The notes beneath the pieces were generated by a model. The model was not told the origin of the DNA and ran no database searches. It saw only the letters and a list, made by a program, of their open reading frames with translations. Positions 13,620-17,284 of a stretch of 17,284 bases of DNA are shown one piece after another; positions within the stretch are counted from its first letter, which is position 1; every line of letters starts with the position of its first letter. The stretch is from JBEIFW01 sp040382215 (GTDB taxonomy: Bacteria > Actinomycetota > Acidimicrobiia > Acidimicrobiales > Ilumatobacteraceae), in the NCBI GenBank assembly GCA_040382215.1, contig JBEIFW010000063.1:1-17284 (forward strand), in the 5' to 3' direction. Position numbers and translations under genes: made by a program.

Positions 13620-15197
13620 GTGACCACGCCGACCGACGAGGCCGCCCGCCGGCGCACCTTCGCCATCATCAGCCACCCCGACGCCGGCAAGACGACGCTG
13701 ACGGAGAAGTTCCTGCTGTACGCCGGTGCAGTCACCCAGGCCGGCGAGGTGCGCGCCCGGGCCGGTCGCCGGCAGGCCACCTCGGACTGGATGGCGATGG
13801 AGCGTGAGCGCGGGATCTCGATCTCGTCCACCGTGCTGCAGTTCGAGCACCGCGGCCACCGGCTGAACCTGCTCGACACCCCGGGCCACCGCGACTTCAG
13901 CGAGGACACCTACCGGGTGCTCACCGCCGTCGACGCGGCCGTGATGGTGCTCGACGCGGCCAAGGGCATCGAGAGCCAGACCCGCAAGCTGTTCGAGGTG
14001 TGCCGGGCCCGGAGCCTGCCGATCATCACGTTCCTGAACAAGTGGGACCGCCCGGGGAAGGCCGCGCTCGAGCTGCTCGACGAGATCGAGAACACCCTCG
14101 TGCTGCAGCCCACTCCCGTCACCTGGCCGGTGGGCGAGGGCGGTGACTTCCGCGGCGTGATCGACCGGCGTACGGGCCGGTTCCTGCGATTCACCCGCAC
14201 GGCGCGCGGGGCGGTCGCCGCCGCCGAGGAGGAGCTGTCGGCCGACGAGGCCGCTGCGACCGAGGGCAACGCCTGGCGGTCGGCCGTGGACGAGGTCGGC
14301 CTGCTCGACGAGGTCGGCAACACCCTCGATCTGGAGTCGTTCCGGGCCGGCGATTCCACGCCGGTGTTCGTCGGTTCCGCCATCACCAACTTCGGCGTCC
14401 GGGTCCTGCTCGACGCCGTGGTCGACCTGGCGCCGCCGCCATCGCCGCGCGCCGACGTCGACGGCAAGCCACGGGATCTCGACGAGCCCTTCAGCGGCTT
14501 CGTGTTCAAGATGCAGGCCAACATGGATCCTGCCCACCGGGACCGGATCGCGTTCGTGCGCGTGTGCTCGGGGCGCTTCGAGCGCGGGATGCAGCTCACG
14601 GTCGCGGCCAGCCAGAAGCGGTTCGGCACCAAGCACGCGACCTCGACACTCGGCTCCGAACGCGACACCCTCGACGAGGCCTACCCCGGCGACGTCGTCG
14701 GTCTGGTCAACGCACGCGAGCTGAAGATCGGCGACACGCTCTACGACCTCGGTGCGGTGCGGTTCCCGCCGATCCCCACCTTCGAGCCCGAGGTGTTCGC
14801 CACTGCCCGCAGCCGCGACACGAGCCGGTTCAAGCAGTTTCGGTCCGGTCTCGCCCAGCTCGGCGACGAGGGTGTCGTGCAGGTGCTGCGCGATCCCGAC
14901 ATCGGCGACCAGGCCCCCGTGCTCGCCGCCGTCGGCCCGATGCAGTTCGAGGTGTTCGTCGCCCGGCTCGAAGGCGAGTTCAACGCGTCGGTGGAGCTGA
15001 GCCCGGCGCCGTACCAGGCGGCGAGGACCACCGATCGCGCCACCGCCGACGCCCTGCGGGGCATCGGCGGTGTGCGGGTGCTGGAGCGCCAGGACGGATC
15101 GCTGGTCGCGCTGTTCGAGAACCCTTACCGGTTGAACCGGCTTCAATCCGAGCATCCCGAGTGGGTGCTCGAACGCATCGTCACCGGCGCCCTGTAG
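13620..15197 (+). CDS. prfC: Peptide chain release factor 3
   Basis: RF3 is a cytoplasmic translational GTPase that recycles RF1 and RF2 from the ribosome after peptide release. The 525 residues match the usual length (about 529 in E. coli). G-domain motifs: P-loop SHPDAGKTT (18-26), RGISIS of switch I (64-69), DTPGHRDFS (86-94) and NKWD (140-143, where NKLD is more common). The RF3-specific segment ATSDWMAMERERGIS precedes switch I. The C-terminus has the typical RF3 endings, such as GPMQFEVFVARLEGEF and FENPYRLNRLQSEHPEW. The GTG start is fixed by GGAG 5 bases upstream. Many Actinobacteria lack RF3, so its presence is useful for lineage placement. It has its own promoter and a strong downstream hairpin, so it is monocistronic. 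Confidence 0.97.
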   Translation: MTTPTDEAARRRTFAIISHPDAGKTTLTEKFLLYAGAVTQAGEVRARAGRRQATSDWMAMERERGISISSTVLQFEHRGHRLNLLDTPGHRDFSEDTYRVLTAVDAAVMVLDAAKGIESQTRKLFEVCRARSLPIITFLNKWDRPGKAALELLDEIENTLVLQPTPVTWPVGEGGDFRGVIDRRTGRFLRFTRTARGAVAAAEEELSADEAAATEGNAWRSAVDEVGLLDEVGNTLDLESFRAGDSTPVFVGSAITNFGVRVLLDAVVDLAPPPSPRADVDGKPRDLDEPFSGFVFKMQANMDPAHRDRIAFVRVCSGRFERGMQLTVAASQKRFGTKHATSTLGSERDTLDEAYPGDVVGLVNARELKIGDTLYDLGAVRFPPIPTFEPEVFATARSRDTSRFKQFRSGLAQLGDEGVVQVLRDPDIGDQAPVLAAVGPMQFEVFVARLEGEFNASVELSPAPYQAARTTDRATADALRGIGGVRVLERQDGSLVALFENPYRLNRLQSEHPEWVLERIVTGAL

Positions 15198-15201
15198 CCG
15201 G

Positions 15202-15224
15202 CACCGGCGGGCGCTGCGCCGGTG
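15202..15224. terminator. Bidirectional hairpin between prfC and the EthD gene
   Basis: CACCGGCG (15202-15209) and CGCCGGTG (15217-15224) form an 8-bp perfect stem with a 7-base loop. It fills the 29-base gap between two convergent stop codons, so it can serve both transcripts. There is no T-tract. Confidence 0.6.
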
Positions 15225-15226
15225 GG

Positions 15227-15514
15227 TCAGTCGACGATCTCGGAGATCTGCATCACCGGCGTGATGTTGGTGTAGTTCGGGACGTCGGCCATCACCTTGG
15301 CCGTGTCGGGCGAGCCCATGGCGGCCTGCATGGCGGCCATCGACTCGAACTCGAAGTGCACGGCGGCCACGTACGGGCCGTTGACGCCCTTGTCGATCTG
15401 GGCGCCCGGCAGCCCCCAGGCGGCGACCGCCATCGGGACGTGGGTGGCCTTGTAGTAGTCGTGGTCGAAGGTGGCACCCTCGCCGGAGGGGTAGAAGACG
15501 CTGACGCGGAGCAT
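15227..15514 (-). CDS. EthD-family small protein
   Basis: This is a 95-residue protein of the EthD group, which adopts the dimeric alpha+beta barrel (ferredoxin-like) fold. Family marks are MLRVSVFYPSGEG, FDHDYYKATHVPMA with the conserved His, the AVHFEFESMAAMQAAM helix, and the VMADVPNYTNI... end. The founder is a protein needed for ethyl tert-butyl ether degradation by a cytochrome P450, and other members are small catabolic enzymes or accessory proteins; the role here is unknown. The ATG at 15514 gives the exact family N-terminus. It is the last gene of the minus operon, 10 bases after the nitrobindin-like gene. A TAACCT hexamer 7 bases before the ATG suggests an additional leaderless promoter of its own. 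Confidence 0.88.
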   Translation of the reverse strand: MLRVSVFYPSGEGATFDHDYYKATHVPMAVAAWGLPGAQIDKGVNGPYVAAVHFEFESMAAMQAAMGSPDTAKVMADVPNYTNITPVMQISEIVD

Positions 15515-15521
15515 GCTGGCG

Positions 15522-15527
15522 AGGTTA
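15522..15527 (-). promoter_or_regulatory. Internal leaderless -10 of the EthD gene, built on the upstream stop codon
   Basis: On the minus strand TAACCT is followed by 7 bases and the ATG at 15514. Its first three bases are the TAA stop of the nitrobindin-like gene. The 12-base block CGTAACCTCGCC here (15529 down to 15518) is identical to the one before the acyl-CoA dehydrogenase at 1210-1221. Confidence 0.5.
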
Positions 15528-15995
15528 CGCCTGCCGCCGCAGCTCGGCGACCAGGTGCCGTTGCAGCGGCTGACCGACTGCGGCCATGTCGATCTCGTAG
15601 CGCAGCAGGTCACCGTCGACGGTGTACCGGCGCCGCAGCTGCGACACCTCGAGCGCCGTGGGCGACAGCAGCACCGCCGTCGTCGTCACGTCGAGCACCC
15701 CGCCGGTGGCGGAGGCGGTGACGGTGCCGGTCGACAGCTCGGCGTGGCCGGTCGGTTGCGCCAGCACCCATTCGACGGCGCCGTCGGCGCCGGGGCGCAG
15801 GAAGCCGGTCTCCCGGTGCAGCGGGCGTCCGTCGTCGGCGGCCCGGGTGCGCTGCTCGTAGGCCAGGAACGGCTTGCCCGGCACGACGGCGAACGTCGCG
15901 GTCTCGACGTAGGCGAACGGCGTGATCGTCGGGTACGACCCGGTGCCGGTGCCCTCCCAGGTGCCGACGAACGCGGACAGGTCGGTGGCCGCCAT
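15525..15995 (-). CDS. Nitrobindin-like heme-binding beta-barrel protein (DUF1794/THAP4-like)
   Basis: This is a 156-residue protein of the nitrobindin family, 10-stranded beta-barrels that bind ferric heme and react with nitric oxide or peroxynitrite. The N-terminus has the signature GTWEGTGTGSYPTITPFAYVE (the 'G.W.G.G.G.YPTI' motif). The C-terminus has LQRHLVAELRR, where His147 is at the position of the axial heme ligand. Length agrees with mycobacterial nitrobindin (about 164). The start overlaps the SDR stop by one base (TGATG), so translation is coupled. A role in NO or oxidative-stress handling follows from the family; why it is inside a catabolic operon is not known. Confidence 0.92.
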   Translation of the reverse strand: MAATDLSAFVGTWEGTGTGSYPTITPFAYVETATFAVVPGKPFLAYEQRTRAADDGRPLHRETGFLRPGADGAVEWVLAQPTGHAELSTGTVTASATGGVLDVTTTAVLLSPTALEVSQLRRRYTVDGDLLRYEIDMAAVGQPLQRHLVAELRRQA

Positions 15996-16834
15996 CAGCC
16001 CGGGTTCTCCCCGGCGACGGCGCGGCGCATGCGCTCCAGTGCGAACGGCGCCATGTCCGGGTGGGTGAGAATCCAGAACCTCTTGTCCCGCACGGCGTTG
16101 CGCACCATCACGGCCAGGTCGGCGGGGTCGAGGCCGTTGGCGACGGCCTGCTCGGCCATGCTGCGGAACAGCTCCCAGTTGCCGGCGGCGGCCGGGTTGG
16201 CCTGGGGGAGCGACCCGAGCGCATCGGTCGGCCAGTTGCGGGTGGAGTCGAGGATCTGGGTGCGGACCCAGCCCGGGCAGAGCACCGACACCCCGACCGC
16301 GGAGCCCTGCAGGCGGAGCGAGTGGTAGAGCGACTCGGTCAGGCCGACCACTGCGTGCTTGGTCGCGTTGTAGGGCGCCATCCCGGGCGACGCGGTGAGC
16401 CCCGCCATCGAGGCGGTGGTCACGACGTGCCCCTCGTCCTGCGCGACGAGCGTGGGCAGGAACGCCCGCACGGTGTGCACGACGCCCCACAGGTTCACGT
16501 TGACGACCCACTCCCACGACGACAGCGGGCCGAACCAGGCGTCGCCTGCGCCGCCGACGCCGGCGTTGGCGCACACCACGTGGGCGCCACCGAGCTCCTC
16601 GATGGTGAGCGCGGCGAAGTCGCTCACGGCGGCGGCGTCGGTGACGTCGAGCGTCACGGCCAGCACCCGGGCGCCGTCGGCCCGCAGCGACGCCGCGGCG
16701 GTGTCGAGCGCGTCGCGCTGCACGTCGGCGATGGCCACCGCCATGCCGTCGGCGGCGAAGCGCCGGGCGAGGGCCAGCCCGATCCCGCTGGCACCCCCGG
16801 TGATGGCGGCAACTTTGCCCGACAACGACTCCAT
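15995..16834 (-). CDS. SDR-family NAD(P)-dependent oxidoreductase
   Basis: This is a classical short-chain dehydrogenase of 279 residues. It has TGGASGIG at 12-19, CANAG at 88-92 (a variant of NNAG), and the catalytic Ser142, Tyr155 and Lys159 in SMAGLTASPGMAPYNATKHAV. The region ILDSTRNWP near 200 is the substrate lid, so specificity cannot be assigned. Asp37 after the second strand (AIADVQR) favours NAD+ over NADP+. The ATG at 16834 is chosen over a longer frame because it overlaps the amidohydrolase stop as TGATG, has a strong Shine-Dalgarno sequence, and starts the fold directly. It is the second visible gene of the minus operon. Confidence 0.94.
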   Translation of the reverse strand: MESLSGKVAAITGGASGIGLALARRFAADGMAVAIADVQRDALDTAAASLRADGARVLAVTLDVTDAAAVSDFAALTIEELGGAHVVCANAGVGGAGDAWFGPLSSWEWVVNVNLWGVVHTVRAFLPTLVAQDEGHVVTTASMAGLTASPGMAPYNATKHAVVGLTESLYHSLRLQGSAVGVSVLCPGWVRTQILDSTRNWPTDALGSLPQANPAAAGNWELFRSMAEQAVANGLDPADLAVMVRNAVRDKRFWILTHPDMAPFALERMRRAVAGENPG

Positions 16835-17284
16835 CAGTTCCCTCCCAGCCGGTAGGCCCGCCGGGCCGTGCCGGCGAGCAGGGCGGCCCGCTCGGCCGGC
16901 GAGTAGCCGGCGGCGACCTTCTTGAACGCGTTCCACAGCACGACGTAGCCGATGCCCTGCTTGTCGACCGGGAAGTTCGACTCGAACATGCACCGGTCCG
17001 GCCCGAAGGCGTCGATGACGGCTCGCAGGTCGTCACCCCACACGGCGACCACCTCGTCCGATGTCGGTGGCACGTCGCGCTCGGGCCAGGTGTCGCCGTA
17101 GATCGTCATCCCGATCCCGCCGACCTTCACGACGACGTTGGGGCAGGCGGCCAGCGCCGGCCACTGGCTGCGGGCGAAGGCCCGGGTCTCGGTGGTGCGC
17201 CCGGCGTAGGCACCGATGCCCAGCGGGCCGCCCACGTGGTCGAGCACGATCGTCGTGCCGGGCACGGCCCGGGCCAGGTCGACC
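16834..17284 (-). CDS. Amidohydrolase_2-family hydrolase (N-terminus cut by window edge)
   Basis: Only the C-terminal 149 or so residues are visible; the frame runs off the right edge. The fragment has TIVLDHVGGPLGIG with the late metal-site His, then NVVVKVGGIGMTIYG, and CMFESNFPVDKQGIGYVVLWNAFKKVA with the Asp in the last barrel strand. This pattern belongs to the TIM-barrel amidohydrolases related to 2-pyrone-4,6-dicarboxylate lactonase, fuconolactonase and aminocarboxymuconate decarboxylase. The family hydrolyses lactones or decarboxylates ring-cleavage products, so a catabolic role is likely, but the substrate is unknown. Its stop overlaps the SDR start by one base. Confidence 0.9.
   Translation of the reverse strand, partial: VDLARAVPGTTIVLDHVGGPLGIGAYAGRTTETRAFARSQWPALAACPNVVVKVGGIGMTIYGDTWPERDVPPTSDEVVAVWGDDLRAVIDAFGPDRCMFESNFPVDKQGIGYVVLWNAFKKVAAGYSPAERAALLAGTARRAYRLGGN
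16840..16846 (-). promoter_or_regulatory. Ribosome binding site of the operon SDR
   Basis: On the minus strand GGGAGGG lies within the last codons of the amidohydrolase and ends 5 bases before the SDR ATG at 16834. With the TGATG overlap it decides the start and indicates coupled or re-initiating translation. Confidence 0.7.

Noticed and set aside
13098..15155. A 685-residue minus-strand reading frame opposite prfC and the CoA-transferase
   Set aside because: It is antisense to two clear family members, and its composition (rich in Arg, Gly, His, Glu and Asp without motifs) is what high-GC antisense frames give.
7915..15995. A linked nitro-compound / nitric-oxide system from the nitronate monooxygenase and the nitrobindin
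   Set aside because: The two genes are about 7 kb apart in different transcription units with unrelated genes between. The nitronate monooxygenase family name does not prove a nitro substrate.
1..17284. CRISPR arrays, tRNA or rRNA genes, insertion sequences, phage or toxin-antitoxin genes
   Set aside because: I looked for direct repeats, cloverleaf-like patterns, transposase motifs and small gene pairs. None was found, and the spacers (all under 120 bases) are too short for most of them.

Overview
The window is high-GC chromosomal DNA with almost no non-coding space. It carries seventeen protein genes, two of them cut by the window edges. Codons end mostly in G or C. Many start codons sit 6-9 bases after a TAnnnT hexamer with no Shine-Dalgarno sequence, which is the leaderless style common in Actinobacteria. 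The gene mix points to a free-living heterotrophic actinobacterium: an F420-type LLM oxidoreductase, CoA-thioester enzymes, several SDRs, a nitrobindin and a geranylgeranyl-reductase-type flavoprotein. A member of the Acidimicrobiia is my guess, but it is an inference. I see no RNA genes, CRISPR arrays, insertion sequences, phage genes or recognisable defence systems.

Layout from the left. (1) An amidase (minus, cut by the left edge) diverges from an acyl-CoA dehydrogenase, followed on the same strand by a PhyH-type Fe(II)/2-oxoglutarate dioxygenase. (2) deoC (minus) diverges from an F420-type LLM oxidoreductase (plus). (3) A long minus block reads, in transcription order, geranylgeranyl-reductase-family flavoprotein, nitronate monooxygenase, M20 metallopeptidase and MFS exporter. 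(4) An SDR (plus) converges with a second MFS transporter (minus). (5) That transporter diverges from a class III CoA-transferase, followed by prfC (release factor 3). (6) A tight minus operon runs in from the right edge: amidohydrolase, SDR, nitrobindin-like protein, EthD-family protein.

Functionally this is an ordinary catabolic and housekeeping neighbourhood. Acyl-CoA dehydrogenase, CoA-transferase, SDRs, dioxygenase, amidohydrolase and nitronate monooxygenase all suit oxidation of organic and fatty acids or xenobiotics, but they lie in separate short transcription units and I cannot assemble them into one pathway. I did not find a convincing undescribed multi-gene system.

The most interesting signal is in gene starts and ends. 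It includes a repeated leaderless-promoter layout, a 25-bp divergent spacer whose two -10 hexamers share bases, a 12-base promoter block reused at two distant genes (once containing the stop codon of the upstream gene), and a perfect 13-bp hairpin placed inside a convergently transcribed coding sequence.
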